Shown piece by piece: positions 1-8,085 of a stretch of DNA of 33,665 bases. This stretch comes from Oscillospiraceae bacterium (GTDB taxonomy: Bacteria > Bacillota > Clostridia > Oscillospirales > CAG-272): assembly GCA_015064785.1 (NCBI GenBank), contig SVRM01000038.1, forward strand, positions 1-33,665. The letters are read 5' to 3'. Numbering within the stretch: position 1 is the first letter of the stretch; every line of letters starts with the position of its first letter. A model generated the notes under the pieces. The model was given only the letters and a program-made list of their open reading frames with translations. It made no database searches and was not told the DNA's origin. The position numbers and the translations under genes are program-made.

Positions 1-631
1 TGGTGATCTTGCCGGCTGCCTGCCATTCCAGATACTTTGCCTGCCAGATGTCACGTGCGGCGAAGAAGGTCTTCTTGTCGACGTTGCAGACGCGGAAGCA
101 CAGCGTCATCGGCTGGCAGAGGTTGTCCGGTTCCCGTCCGAGCATCATCGGCATACCTGCCATCGTGCAGAGATCCGCGTCGCCGGTACAGTCGATGAAC
201 ATCTTTGCATGGAAGGTCAGAATTCCCGCCTTGGTTGCGACGGAAACGGAGGTGATGTGTGCACCTTCCTTTTCGACACCGCACAGGGTCGAATGGAAGA
301 GAACATTGACGCCGGCCGCAGTCATGTGCTCATCGAGCAGCACCTTGAGTGTTTCGTCATGGAAGCCGCCGCGCTGCATCAGCTCTGCCTGATAGGTCGT
401 AAACAGACCGCGGGACAGGTCGTGACGCTTCTTGCCGCCCTCGCCGTCATCGACACGCGTCCACCACATCATGAACGGATAGATGAGGCAGTTGGAAGCT
501 GCGCCGCCGAGATAGCCGGATGCTTCCAGCAGCAGAACAGACTTACCCTGTTTCGCTGCCGCTTCTGCCGCCGCACAGCCGGTAAAGCCGCCGCCGAGGA
601 CGATGATGTCAAACTGATTCTGATAATTCAT
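1..631 (-). CDS. FAD-dependent oxidoreductase, N-terminal part (runs off the left edge)
   Basis: Translating the minus strand from ATG at 631 gives 210 codons with no stop before the window edge, so only the N-terminal part is present. Residues 9-36 form a Rossmann dinucleotide-binding motif with GGGFTG at 13-18, a run of alanines and an acidic end (LLLE), as in FAD_oxidored (PF12831) proteins. Further on, FIDCTGDADL fits the second conserved FAD-contact segment of that family. The start is supported by AAAGGAG about 10 bases upstream and by a sigma-A promoter at 673-701. Members of this family are often found beside sugar-catabolism genes, but the substrate cannot be read from the sequence. 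It is transcribed divergently from the membrane protein at 858. The family call is firm; the exact reaction is unknown. Confidence 0.85.
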   Translation of the reverse strand, partial: MNYQNQFDIIVLGGGFTGCAAAEAAAKQGKSVLLLEASGYLGGAASNCLIYPFMMWWTRVDDGEGGKKRHDLSRGLFTTYQAELMQRGGFHDETLKVLLDEHMTAAGVNVLFHSTLCGVEKEGAHITSVSVATKAGILTFHAKMFIDCTGDADLCTMAGMPMMLGREPDNLCQPMTLCFRVCNVDKKTFFAARDIWQAKYLEWQAAGKIT

Positions 632-672
632 AATGAAAATCTCCTTTCGGATGCGAAAATTTCTTTGGTATC

Positions 673-701
673 ATTATATATAATTTTCGGACAAATAGCA
701 A
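673..701 (-). promoter_or_regulatory. Sigma-A promoter for the FAD oxidoreductase
   Basis: On the minus strand, TTGCTA (696-701) and TATAAT (673-678) are separated by exactly 17 bp. The -10 box lies about 40 bases before the ATG at 631, which suits a short 5' leader. Confidence 0.7.
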
Positions 702-712
702 GGGGTTTGCCT

Positions 713-731
713 AAATTTCCGACTGAAATTT
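713..731. promoter_or_regulatory. Inverted repeat between divergent promoters (possible operator)
   Basis: AAATTTC and GAAATTT form a perfect 7+7 bp inverted repeat around CGACT. It lies 12 bp upstream of the -35 box of the minus-strand promoter and between the two divergent promoters. The 9-mer ATTTTCGGA also occurs twice in this gap, at 683 and 747. A role in regulation is inferred from position only, and AT-rich repeats of this length can arise by chance. Confidence 0.3.
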
Positions 732-783
732 TCACTGGGCAGTTTGATTTTCGGAAAAAGATGTAAACATTCTGTGAGAGGGC

Positions 784-812
784 TTGCTTTTTATCTGCTT
801 TTCCGCTATAAT
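784..812 (+). promoter_or_regulatory. Sigma-A promoter for the COG2426-like gene
   Basis: TTGCTT (784-789) and TATAAT (807-812) are separated by 17 bp, about 45 bases upstream of the ATG at 858. It is divergent from the promoter at 673-701. Confidence 0.7.
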
Positions 813-857
813 ATTCAGGATAGATATCAAAAATGACACGGAGGATCTTGTGCTCCT

Positions 858-1319
858 ATGATGAAATACCTATACACCTTTTTTATCTCCATGCTCCCCA
901 TCATCGAGCTGCGCGGCGCGATTCCCGTCGGTGCGGCATCGGGACTGCCGTGGCACATCAATTATCTTTTGTGCTGTGTCGGCAATATCCTGCCGGTACC
1001 GGTGATTCTCTTCTTTGTCGAGATTGTGCTGAACTATATGAAAAAAATCAAGTACCTTGATAAAATAGCACTCTGGGTGGAGGAAAAGGCAGACAAGCAC
1101 AAGGACAAGGTGACAAAATACGCGACATGGGGACTGTTTCTGTTTGTTGCGGTTCCGCTTCCCGGTACCGGCGCATGGACTGGTTCTCTGATTGCCGCAC
1201 TCATCAAAATGAAAAAATCGACCGCATTTCTCTCGGTGCTCGGCGGTGTTTTGACCGCGGGTGTGATCATCACGCTGATTTCCTACGGTGTACTCGGATT
1301 TTTGTCGTTTTTGCTGTAA
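858..1319 (+). CDS. Small multidrug-export family membrane protein (COG2426 / PF06695)
   Basis: The 153-residue protein is almost entirely hydrophobic segments broken by one charged stretch (about residues 56-85, rich in Lys, Asp and Glu). The N-terminal pattern PIIELRGAIPVG and the central VAVPLPGTGAWTGSL are typical of the family named 'small multi-drug export protein'. The family name is historical; direct evidence for drug export is thin, and the fold is related to DedA-like membrane proteins. GGAGG lies 13 bases before the start, a rather long spacing, but no in-frame alternative start lies nearer. A MITE-like element follows 17 bases after the stop and probably acts as the end of the transcript. 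Family assignment is good; transport substrate is unknown. Confidence 0.8.
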   Translation: MMKYLYTFFISMLPIIELRGAIPVGAASGLPWHINYLLCCVGNILPVPVILFFVEIVLNYMKKIKYLDKIALWVEEKADKHKDKVTKYATWGLFLFVAVPLPGTGAWTGSLIAALIKMKKSTAFLSVLGGVLTAGVIITLISYGVLGFLSFLL

Positions 1320-1336
1320 CGATGATTCATTCAATG

Positions 1337-1483
1337 GTAGGGGCGATTCATGAATCGCCCGCCGTACATGAGCTGCGGAATCATTTGATATTGAATATCT
1401 GCAATGTAAATTCGTGTTTTTGCGCAGTTGATTCGTCGAACATGAATCAAGAAGAAAACGGGCGATTCGTGAATCGCCCCTAC
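1337..1483. mobile_element. MITE-like non-coding element with palindromic terminal inverted repeats
   Basis: A 25-base left end (1337-1361, beginning GTAGGGGCGATTC) is repeated in inverted orientation at 1459-1483 with one mismatch. Each end is itself a near-perfect palindrome (GGGCGATT, CATG or CGTG, AATCGCCC). The 97-base interior has no coding potential but holds smaller hairpins: GATATT/AATATC, and TTGATTC/GAATCAA at the right. A related palindrome lies at 33568-33591. Size, ends and lack of a transposase suit a miniature inverted-repeat element moved in trans. No clear target-site duplication is visible. It could also serve as a transcription barrier between the flanking genes. Confidence 0.6.
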
Positions 1484-1565
1484 AGATGTTGACTAACGCT
1501 TCCTGCATAATACATATTGCTACAGAGAACATACAAAAATTCTTCCATATTTGGTATGTTGCCTA

Positions 1566-1594
1566 TTGCAAAAACCAGCGGAATATGGTATAAT
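1566..1594 (+). promoter_or_regulatory. Sigma-A promoter for the SAM riboswitch-metK transcript
   Basis: TTGCAA (1566-1571) and TATAAT (1589-1594) are separated by 17 bp. The expected start of transcription, about 1601, falls right at the first stem of the riboswitch. Confidence 0.8.
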
Positions 1595-1602
1595 ATGATA
1601 TG

Positions 1603-1707
1603 CTTATCAAGAGCGGCGGAGGGACTGGCCCGATGAAGCCCGGCAACCTGTCAGAGCGGTATCTGCGGATACCCGATACGATAAGGTGCCAATTCCCGAG
1701 AGATGAG
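1603..1707 (+). ncRNA. SAM-I (S-box) riboswitch
   Basis: The conserved S-box core is present in order: CTTATCAAGAG, then GGAGGGACTGGCCC, GATGAAGCCCGGCAACC, a variable P3/P4 region, AAGGTGCCAATTCC, and the closing GAGATGAG. The first and last segments pair to make P1 (CTTATC with GATGAG, including a G-U pair). It sits directly upstream of metK, the SAM synthetase gene, which is its standard context. In this family SAM binding stabilises P1 and favours a downstream terminator, shutting off expression when SAM is plentiful. Confidence 0.97.
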
Positions 1708-1725
1708 ATTAACCAAACAGTCAGT

Positions 1726-1777
1726 CCTCGGTGAAGCCTGTCATGCGATGCAGAACAAGCAGCAGCCGAGGTTCTTT
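1726..1777 (+). terminator. Candidate riboswitch expression-platform terminator
   Basis: CCTCGG (1726-1731) pairs with CCGAGG (1766-1771), and the second arm is followed by TTCTTTTTG. The 34-base loop holds CTG/CAG repeats that may add pairing. It lies between the aptamer and metK, where a SAM-controlled terminator is expected. The outer stem is short and I could not work out the competing antiterminator, so the exact boundaries are uncertain. Confidence 0.5.
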
Positions 1778-1876
1778 TTGCGCATTTGAGAAATCAAAAA
1801 TCATGATAAGCGCGCGCAATATACCGATCAGAAGAAGTATCACGAAGAAATGACGAGAAGAAAGGAAACAAACAAA

Positions 1877-3055
1877 ATGAGAAAGCTCTTTACATCTGAG
1901 TCCGTTACCGAAGGACATCCCGACAAAATCTGCGACCAGATCTCCGATGCCATCTTGGACGCCATGCTCGCACAAGACCCCATGTCCCGCGTTGCATGCG
2001 AAACCTTTGCTACCACCGGTATGGTCTGCATCATGGGCGAAATCACCACAAAGGCAAATGTTGACCTGCAGTCCATCGTCCGCGAAACCGTCCGCGGCAT
2101 CGGCTATGACCGTGCAAAGTACGGTTTTGACTGCGATACCTGCGCGGTCATTTCCTCCATCCACGAGCAGTCCCCCGACATCGCCATGGGTGTTGATAAG
2201 GCTCTCGAAGCAAAAGAGGGTGAGATGCAGGACGCATACGACACCGGTGCCGGCGACCAGGGCATGATGTTCGGCTATGCCTGCAACGAAACCCCTGAGC
2301 TGATGCCGATGCCCATCTCCCTGTCTCACAAGCTGGCAAAGCGCCTGACCGAGGTGCGCAAGAACGGCACGCTGCCCTATCTCCGTCCCGACGGCAAGAC
2401 CCAGGTTACTGTCGAGTATGAAGGCGCAAAGCCCGTCCGTGTTGACGCGATTGTTGTTTCCTCCCAGCATGATCCCGAAGTGACCCTCGAGCAGATCCGT
2501 GCGGACATCATTGAAAATGTCATCAAGCCGATCATTCCGGCAGAATTCCTTGACGACAACACCAAGATTTTCGTCAACCCGACCGGCAGATTTGTTGTCG
2601 GCGGTCCGCAGGGTGACACCGGTCTTACCGGCCGTAAGATCATCGTCGATACGTATGGCGGCTACGCACGTCACGGCGGCGGTGCGTTCTCCGGTAAGGA
2701 CCCGACCAAGGTTGACCGTTCTGCCGCTTATGCCGCAAGATACGTTGCAAAGAATATCGTTGCCGCAGGTCTTGCTGACCAGTGCGAGGTTGAGCTTGCG
2801 TATGCCATCGGTGTTGCAAAGCCCGTCTCTGTTCTGATCGATACCTTCGGCACCGCAAAGATCGACGAGGAAAAGATTTCTGCGCTGATCTCTGAGCTGG
2901 TTGACCTTCGTCCTGCGGCGATCATCGACCGCTTCGGTCTGCGCCGTCCAATCTATCAGCGTGTTGCTGCATACGGTCATATGGGTCGTGAAGATGTCAA
3001 TGCTCCGTGGGAGAAGACCGATCTCGCTGCAGAACTGGCAAAGGCTCTGGCATAA
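1877..3055 (+). CDS. metK: S-adenosylmethionine synthetase (methionine adenosyltransferase)
   Basis: MetK makes SAM from methionine and ATP in the cytoplasm. The 392-residue product has the usual length and all hallmarks: [20 protein letters not shown] at the N-terminus (ATP and metal contacts), [12 protein letters not shown] (the signature hexapeptide region), and [19 protein letters not shown] with the catalytic Lys/Arg residues. An upstream in-frame ATG at 1850 would add nine unusual residues (MTRRKETNK). I prefer 1877 because AAAGGA lies 12 bases before it and the protein then starts [15 protein letters not shown], as in relatives. Expression is controlled by the SAM-I riboswitch upstream, and a strong terminator follows. 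It is monocistronic. The long minus-strand frame over this gene is a shadow. Confidence 0.98.
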   Translation: MRKLFTSESVTEGHPDKICDQISDAILDAMLAQDPMSRVACETFATTGMVCIMGEITTKANVDLQSIVRETVRGIGYDRAKYGFDCDTCAVISSIHEQSPDIAMGVDKALEAKEGEMQDAYDTGAGDQGMMFGYACNETPELMPMPISLSHKLAKRLTEVRKNGTLPYLRPDGKTQVTVEYEGAKPVRVDAIVVSSQHDPEVTLEQIRADIIENVIKPIIPAEFLDDNTKIFVNPTGRFVVGGPQGDTGLTGRKIIVDTYGGYARHGGGAFSGKDPTKVDRSAAYAARYVAKNIVAAGLADQCEVELAYAIGVAKPVSVLIDTFGTAKIDEEKISALISELVDLRPAAIIDRFGLRRPIYQRVAAYGHMGREDVNAPWEKTDLAAELAKALA

Positions 3056-3072
3056 TTTACATAACTTCATTG

Positions 3073-3104
3073 TGACCCGGATCTTTGCCATCCGGGTCAT
3101 TTTG
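3073..3104 (+). terminator. Rho-independent terminator of metK
   Basis: TGACCCGGAT (3073-3082) and ATCCGGGTCA (3090-3099) form a perfect 10-bp stem with a 7-base loop, followed by TTTT. It begins 17 bases after the metK stop. Confidence 0.85.
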
Positions 3105-3469
3105 GGCAAAGGATATTTTGATTACTGATGATGCTTTCGGTTGACGGATTACGTGACGGTACGCACACGCATCCAAGCCTTCCCTGGTGAGGGAAGGTGG
3201 ATTTTGATAAAAACGCGAAGGCGTTTTTGTCAAAAGACGGATGAGTCGTTGTGACGTCAGCAAGTTTGCACAGTGTATGGAAACGAGAAGAATGCTTCGT
3301 TTTTGTTGTAATTCAAAGCAATATCTAAACAGGAAAGTAACAAGAGAACGACTCTGATCCGTAGAAGATGCCATAGGCATCTTCTGCGAGTGCGCTTGGA
3401 ATCTTAATTGTCACCCATCCGCATCATCTGAACGCAATACGACGAAAACCAACGAAAGGAGGAGATCCC
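3105..3469. repeat. Structured non-coding region with three strong hairpins (MITE-like repeat remnant)
   Basis: This 365-base gap holds no credible gene. CCTTCCCT/AGGGAAGG (3178-3197) is a perfect 8-bp hairpin. TTTTGATAAAAACGC/GCGTTTTTGTCAAAA (3202-3235) is a 15-bp stem with one mismatch and a GAAG loop. GTAGAAGATGCC/GGCATCTTCTGC (3361-3387) is a 12-bp stem (one G-U) with an ATA loop. The first two lie back to back and are followed by GACGGATGAG. This layout resembles dispersed 'CCTTCCC...GGATGAG' repeats that I recall from gut Clostridia genomes; I could not check this by search. No clear recD2 promoter is visible. Confidence 0.5.
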
Positions 3470-5722
3470 ATGCCGCCCATCGGCACAAACCCGCCGGAAC
3501 AGAAAGACCTATTGGAGCTGGAAGGCGTGATTGAGCGCGTCATTTATTCCAATGAAGAAAACGGATATACTGTGTGCGAGCTGTCGCTGTCGGATGAAGA
3601 ATACATTACCGCCGTCGGTACAATGCCGTATGCTGTCGTCGGCGAATCGGTCAAGGCACTGGGACAGTGGACGGTGCATCCGTCGTTCGGGCGGCAGTTC
3701 AAGGTCGAGTATTTTGAAAAGCAGCTGCCGGCGACCACATCCACGATTCTCAAATATCTCTCCTCCAAAACCGTCAAGGGCATCGGTCCGAAAACGGCGA
3801 AGCTGATTGTCGAGGCATTCGGTGAGGATACCTTTGATGTGCTCGAAAACCATCCGGACTGGCTTGCGCAGGTGCCGGGGATTTCCCAGAAAAAAGCGAC
3901 TGAAATTTCAGCGAATTTCCGTGAGCAGTTCGGCATCCGCTCGGTCATGATGTTCTGTCAGAACTACTTCGGTCCGTCTACCGCCGTGCGTGTGTATAAC
4001 CGGTGGGGCGGCTCGGCAGTTGACGTCATCCGCGAAAATCCGTACCTTCTGTGCGAGGAAATCTACGGTGTCAGCTTTGAAAAGGCAGATACAATTGCAA
4101 GAGAGCTCGGTACAAAGCGCAACGCACCAGAGCGCATTGTCGCCGGGATCCGGTATTTGTGCAGTTACAATGCCTTTCAGAACGGTCATGTATTTTTGCC
4201 GGAGGAGAAGCTGATTCCCGGCGTGATGCAGATGCTGAACATCGAGCAGAACGATACAGAGGACGCGCTGGAGAGAATGCTGTCCGACGGGAAAGCGGTC
4301 TGCGTCAGGCATGGGCAGAGACGCTGTATTTACTTAAAAGAATATCACGAAGCGGAGACGTATGTCTGCCGCAAGATGGATTTGCTCGACCGCGTTTGTG
4401 AGCGGCAGTCACCCGGCGACATCGACCGCTGGATTGAGAAAATTGAATCGGAGGAGCAGATTCAGTACGCAAAGATGCAGAGACGTGCCATTGCGATGGC
4501 GCTCGATTCCGGCATCATGGTGCTGACCGGCGGTCCCGGTACCGGTAAAACGACGGTCATCCGTGCTGTCATGCGCATCTTTGACGATATGGGACTGCAC
4601 ATTGCGCTGGCGGCACCGACGGGACGGGCGGCCAAGCGGATGTCGGAGGCAACGCAGGTGGAGGCGAAGACCATCCACCGTCTGCTTGAGATGGAATACG
4701 CCGACGACATCGAACCGCGCTTCCGCCGTGATGAAAATAACCTTTTGGAAGAAGATGTCATTATTGTTGACGAGGCATCGATGATCGATATCATGCTGAT
4801 GCACGCCCTGCTGCGGGCAATCCACCCCGGCGCACATCTGATTCTGATCGGAGATGCCGATCAGCTGCCGCCGGTCGGTGCGGGGTATGTGCTCAATGAC
4901 ATCATCGCCTCCGAGCGGTTTTCGACGGTACAGCTGACGGAGATTTTCCGTCAGGCAAAGGAGAGCCTGATTATCACCAATGCGCACGCCATCAACCACG
5001 GTGAGGCGCCCGATCTGACAACGAAGAACAAGGACTTCTTTTTCCTGCCGCGTGCAGATGACCAGCAGACTGCCGAAACGGTGGCACAGTTGTATGCATA
5101 CCGTCTGCCGCGTTCCTACGGCGAGCAGATCCGCGATGAAATACAGGTCATTACGCCGTCGAGAAAAGGCGAGGCGGGAACGGAAATGCTCAATGCCCGT
5201 CTGCAGGCGGTGCTGAATCCGCCGTCCCCCGACAAAAAAGAGAAAAAGGTGCGTGATACAGTATTCCGTGAGGGGGACCGCGTCATGCAGATCAAGAACA
5301 ACTACGATATTCCGTGGGAGCGTGAGGTCATGGGACGCACGCAGGACGGCATCGGCATCTTCAACGGTGACATCGGTGTCATAAAGCAGATCAGTCTCAT
5401 GGAAGAAACGATGGTAATTGTATTCGACGACCGACGGGTTGTCTATGATTTTACGATGCTGGATGAGCTGGAGCACGCTTATGCCGTGACGGTACACAAA
5501 AGCCAGGGCTCGGAATATCCTGTCGTCATCATTCCGATTTACAAGTACACAATGAAGCTGCTGACGCGCAATCTGCTTTATACAGCGGTGACCCGTGCAT
5601 CGAGAATGGTCATTCTGGTCGGCGACGAGGAAACCATTCATAAAATGATCGACAACAATCGCCAGACCAAGCGCTATACCGGTCTGCCGTACTATTTTGC
5701 GCAGTATGACGGAGAAGCATGA
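3470..5722 (+). CDS. recD2: RecD2-type ATP-dependent DNA helicase (RecD/TraA family)
   Basis: RecD2 is a 5'-3' SF1B helicase that acts in DNA repair and replication-fork upkeep without RecBC. The 750-residue protein has the family's long N-terminal region with helix-hairpin-helix elements (VKGIGPKTAKLIVEAFG and VPGISQKKATEIS). The helicase motifs follow: Walker A GGPGTGKT at residues 354-361, Walker B VIIVDEAS, motif III LIGDADQLPPVGAG, LTEIFRQ, and the C-terminal VTVHKSQGSEYP and LLYTAVTRA. The length matches Bacillus/Deinococcus RecD2. AAAGGAGG lies 7 bases before the ATG, which fixes the start. It appears to be the first gene of a recD2-comF-mreB-unknown operon; comF starts one base after its stop. 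Confidence 0.95.
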   Translation: MPPIGTNPPEQKDLLELEGVIERVIYSNEENGYTVCELSLSDEEYITAVGTMPYAVVGESVKALGQWTVHPSFGRQFKVEYFEKQLPATTSTILKYLSSKTVKGIGPKTAKLIVEAFGEDTFDVLENHPDWLAQVPGISQKKATEISANFREQFGIRSVMMFCQNYFGPSTAVRVYNRWGGSAVDVIRENPYLLCEEIYGVSFEKADTIARELGTKRNAPERIVAGIRYLCSYNAFQNGHVFLPEEKLIPGVMQMLNIEQNDTEDALERMLSDGKAVCVRHGQRRCIYLKEYHEAETYVCRKMDLLDRVCERQSPGDIDRWIEKIESEEQIQYAKMQRRAIAMALDSGIMVLTGGPGTGKTTVIRAVMRIFDDMGLHIALAAPTGRAAKRMSEATQVEAKTIHRLLEMEYADDIEPRFRRDENNLLEEDVIIVDEASMIDIMLMHALLRAIHPGAHLILIGDADQLPPVGAGYVLNDIIASERFSTVQLTEIFRQAKESLIITNAHAINHGEAPDLTTKNKDFFFLPRADDQQTAETVAQLYAYRLPRSYGEQIRDEIQVITPSRKGEAGTEMLNARLQAVLNPPSPDKKEKKVRDTVFREGDRVMQIKNNYDIPWEREVMGRTQDGIGIFNGDIGVIKQISLMEETMVIVFDDRRVVYDFTMLDELEHAYAVTVHKSQGSEYPVVIIPIYKYTMKLLTRNLLYTAVTRASRMVILVGDEETIHKMIDNNRQTKRYTGLPYYFAQYDGEA

Positions 5723-5723
5723 G

Positions 5724-6497
5724 ATGATATCTGTGATGAATGCCCTGCGTCGGGCGGCGCGTCTGCTGCGGGGACTGCTGTTTATCCGGAGCTGCATCGG
5801 ATGCGGAACTGCAATCGGCTGGGACGAGGCGACACCGCTGTGCCGGGATTGTTTTGCACAGTATATGGAGGCAAGGAACTGCACCTGTCCGTCGTGCGGG
5901 GCGGTGCTGGCACGGTGCCGCTGTTCCGTGATCGGCGACGGTGTGCCGCTTTACAGCTTGCTTCCGTACCGTCCGGCAGAAAGCGGGCGTCCGGATACTG
6001 TATCAGGCATTCTTCTGTCACGCAAGCGGCGTCTTCACCCGGATACGGAGGCGTTTCTGGCGGCGCAGATGGCGGCACTCTGTGAATGTGTGATTGCCGA
6101 GCGTGCCAAAGGCGGTACCCGTGAGGATTGGTGTCTGACCTATCCGCCGCGCAGCCGGAAAAAACAGCGTGAGGTTGGACACGATCAGTCCTGTGAGATG
6201 GCATCCCGCGTATCTGCGCTGACGGGGATTGTGCTGTGTCCGTGTCTTGAACGGGTACACGGTGCCGATATCGCTCAGAAGACGCTCGGTGCGGCAGAGC
6301 GCGTGGAAAATGCGCAGGAGAGCTATCGGCTTGCAAAGAAATACGAAACTGCCATCCGCGGAAAACGGATGATACTCATTGATGATATTGCGACGACCGG
6401 GGCAACGCTTGCAGCCTGTGCGTCGCTGCTCATGGCATCGGGTGCTGCGGAAACTGTTGCACTGACTGCCGCAAAAACTGTACACGGCAAACGGTGA
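5724..6497 (+). CDS. comF: ComF family phosphoribosyltransferase-like protein
   Basis: ComF proteins take part in DNA uptake during natural transformation and combine a zinc-finger N-terminus with a type I phosphoribosyltransferase domain. Here the cysteine pairs are C24/C27 and C40/C43, with further cysteines at 53, 55, 58, 65 and 67. REVGHDQSCEMA matches the family's 'RGxxQ' segment, and the PRPP-binding loop is LIDDIATTGAT near residues 217-228. I place the start at 5724 because GGAG lies 9 bases upstream; ATGs at 5697 and 5706 would overlap recD2 and lack a good SD. Tight linkage to recD2 implies co-transcription. No other competence genes are in the window, so its role in uptake is inferred from the family only. 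Confidence 0.88.
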   Translation: MISVMNALRRAARLLRGLLFIRSCIGCGTAIGWDEATPLCRDCFAQYMEARNCTCPSCGAVLARCRCSVIGDGVPLYSLLPYRPAESGRPDTVSGILLSRKRRLHPDTEAFLAAQMAALCECVIAERAKGGTREDWCLTYPPRSRKKQREVGHDQSCEMASRVSALTGIVLCPCLERVHGADIAQKTLGAAERVENAQESYRLAKKYETAIRGKRMILIDDIATTGATLAACASLLMASGAAETVALTAAKTVHGKR

Positions 6498-6540
6498 AGA
6501 ACCGTCACCGTGCATCGGACAACAAAGAAAGGAAACTGCC

Positions 6541-7572
6541 ATGGCAAGAGACATCGGCATTGATCTGGGAACCTCTTCGGTTCTGATATATCTGAGAGGA
6601 AAGGGCATTGTGCTGGAGGAGCCATCGGTTGTCGCATATGATACCGAAACCGGTTCTATCCGCAAGATCGGACGGGAAGCGGAGGCGATGATCGGAAGAA
6701 CCCCGCCGCACATCGCAACTGCACGCCCAATGCGTGACGGCGTGATCTCGCAGTACGATCTGACGCTGAAAATGCTGCAATACTATCTGCGCCGCGCGGG
6801 CGGTGCGATGACATACAAGCCGCGTCTGGTCATCTGTGTGCCGTCAGGCATTACCGAAGTAGAGGAGCGTGCGCTGGTTGACGCGGCAACCCAGGCAGGT
6901 GCTTCCAAGACCTATCTGCTGGAGGAACCGATTGCGGCGGCGATGGGGGCCGGGATTGACATTGATGAACCGCGCGGGAATATGGTTGTTGACATCGGCG
7001 GCGGAACCACGGATATCGCGGTGATATCGATGGGCGGCATTGTCGTGTCCGATTCTGTCAAAGCCGGCGGCGATAAGTGCGACGATGCCATCATCCGTTA
7101 TATGCGCCGACGTCACAATCTGTATATCGGCGAGCGGACAGCCGAGGAGGTCAAGCACCGCATCGGCTCGGTCTGGCAGGGCGACTCCGAAAAGACCATG
7201 GAGATCCGCGGACGGTGTCTGCTGACCGGTTTGCCCAAGGCTGTTTCCGTGACCAACCGCGAAATTTACGATGCGCTGGATGAGGTTACGGGGCAGATTA
7301 TGGACGCGGTCTGCAAGGTTGTGGAAAAGATTCCGACGGAGCTGCTCGGTGACATTTCCGCACAGGGGATATTATTGACCGGCGGCGGTGCACTGCTCTC
7401 CGGCATGGACAAGCGTATGGCAAAGACCACGGGGCTGCGCTGCCGCATTGCAGAAAATCCGCTGCACTGCGTTGCAAACGGAACGGGAATGGCACTGTCC
7501 AACCTCGGCGACATGCAGGACGGCACGCAGGGTGTCGGTGCTAAGCAGAGACGGCGGAATAGCCGCGTGTAA
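6541..7572 (+). CDS. mreB: MreB/Mbl-family actin-like cell-shape protein
   Basis: MreB-family proteins form ATP-dependent filaments on the inner membrane face and guide the elongation machinery of cell-wall synthesis. The 343-residue protein has phosphate-1 GIDLGTSSV (residues 6-14), AMRDGVI-like ARPMRDGVIS (61-70), EEPIAAAMGAGI (128-139), phosphate-2 VDIGGGTTDIAVIS (150-163), and the adenosine loop LTGGGALLSGMD. The C-terminus ends in a short basic tail (AKQRRRNSRV). AAAGGA lies about 10 bases before the ATG. It lacks the usual mreC/mreD neighbours and sits in the recD2-comF operon, so it may be an Mbl-like paralogue and not the main MreB. Family call is firm, sub-type is not. Confidence 0.92.
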   Translation: MARDIGIDLGTSSVLIYLRGKGIVLEEPSVVAYDTETGSIRKIGREAEAMIGRTPPHIATARPMRDGVISQYDLTLKMLQYYLRRAGGAMTYKPRLVICVPSGITEVEERALVDAATQAGASKTYLLEEPIAAAMGAGIDIDEPRGNMVVDIGGGTTDIAVISMGGIVVSDSVKAGGDKCDDAIIRYMRRRHNLYIGERTAEEVKHRIGSVWQGDSEKTMEIRGRCLLTGLPKAVSVTNREIYDALDEVTGQIMDAVCKVVEKIPTELLGDISAQGILLTGGGALLSGMDKRMAKTTGLRCRIAENPLHCVANGTGMALSNLGDMQDGTQGVGAKQRRRNSRV

Positions 7573-7596
7573 TCTATGGGGCGGTGAACAGATGTG

Positions 7597-8064
7597 ATGC
7601 AATCAAAAAAATTATCCCTCCGCTCCATTCCTTATCGCATCTGGCTTATCTTTCTCCTGCTTCTGTGGACCAGCCTGCTTGTCACGTATCACAACACCCG
7701 CGCAGTACGCAGAGAACGCCTGCGGATGGATGTCTCATGGGAGTCCTGCGAGGTTGTGCTGTATGAAGCAACCGAGGGACGCGATGCTTGTCGGTATATG
7801 CATCTCGATGATTTGCAGGGATTTGAAACAAAGTCGGACGACTGGGCTGCATTTTCCGGCGGTATTGCATCCGATGCGCGGTATGCGTCACTGACAGATC
7901 GGTTTTCCTCGCTTCTCCTGATGGAGAGGATTGCCGACGTACAGAACGGTACGGTACTGTTCCGCGACGAAACGCCGGGCGGCGGTGATGTGGTCCGCAA
8001 TTTTACGCTGGCGGTTTACGATACGGATCGGCAGGCGCTGTATTATATTGAATATAACAGCTGA
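7597..8064 (+). CDS. Unknown membrane-anchored protein
   Basis: I do not recognise this family. The 155-residue product has a basic N-terminus, one hydrophobic segment at about residues 15-32 (IWLIFLLLLWTSLLV), then a soluble, acidic extracytoplasmic part of about 120 residues with no obvious catalytic motif. That suggests a single-pass type II (N-in) protein facing the cell-wall side. It follows mreB by 24 bases and precedes a strong terminator, so it is the last gene of that operon; a role with MreB at the envelope is only a guess from position. GTG at 7594 is an alternative start; I prefer the ATG at 7597 for its better spacing from GGGGCGGTG. Confidence 0.65.
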   Translation: MQSKKLSLRSIPYRIWLIFLLLLWTSLLVTYHNTRAVRRERLRMDVSWESCEVVLYEATEGRDACRYMHLDDLQGFETKSDDWAAFSGGIASDARYASLTDRFSSLLLMERIADVQNGTVLFRDETPGGGDVVRNFTLAVYDTDRQALYYIEYNS

Positions 8065-8085
8065 GAATGAAACGATAGCAAAAAT

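Noticed and set aside
209-766. Plus-strand frame of 185 codons at the left edge
   Set aside because: The minus strand encodes a clear FAD-binding protein over the same bases; the plus frame has no motif and runs through the promoter region.
1721-3109. Minus-strand frame of 462 codons over metK
   Set aside because: Antisense to metK; composition reflects the complement of metK codons.
4409-5884. Minus-strand frame of 491 codons over recD2
   Set aside because: Antisense shadow of a certain helicase gene.
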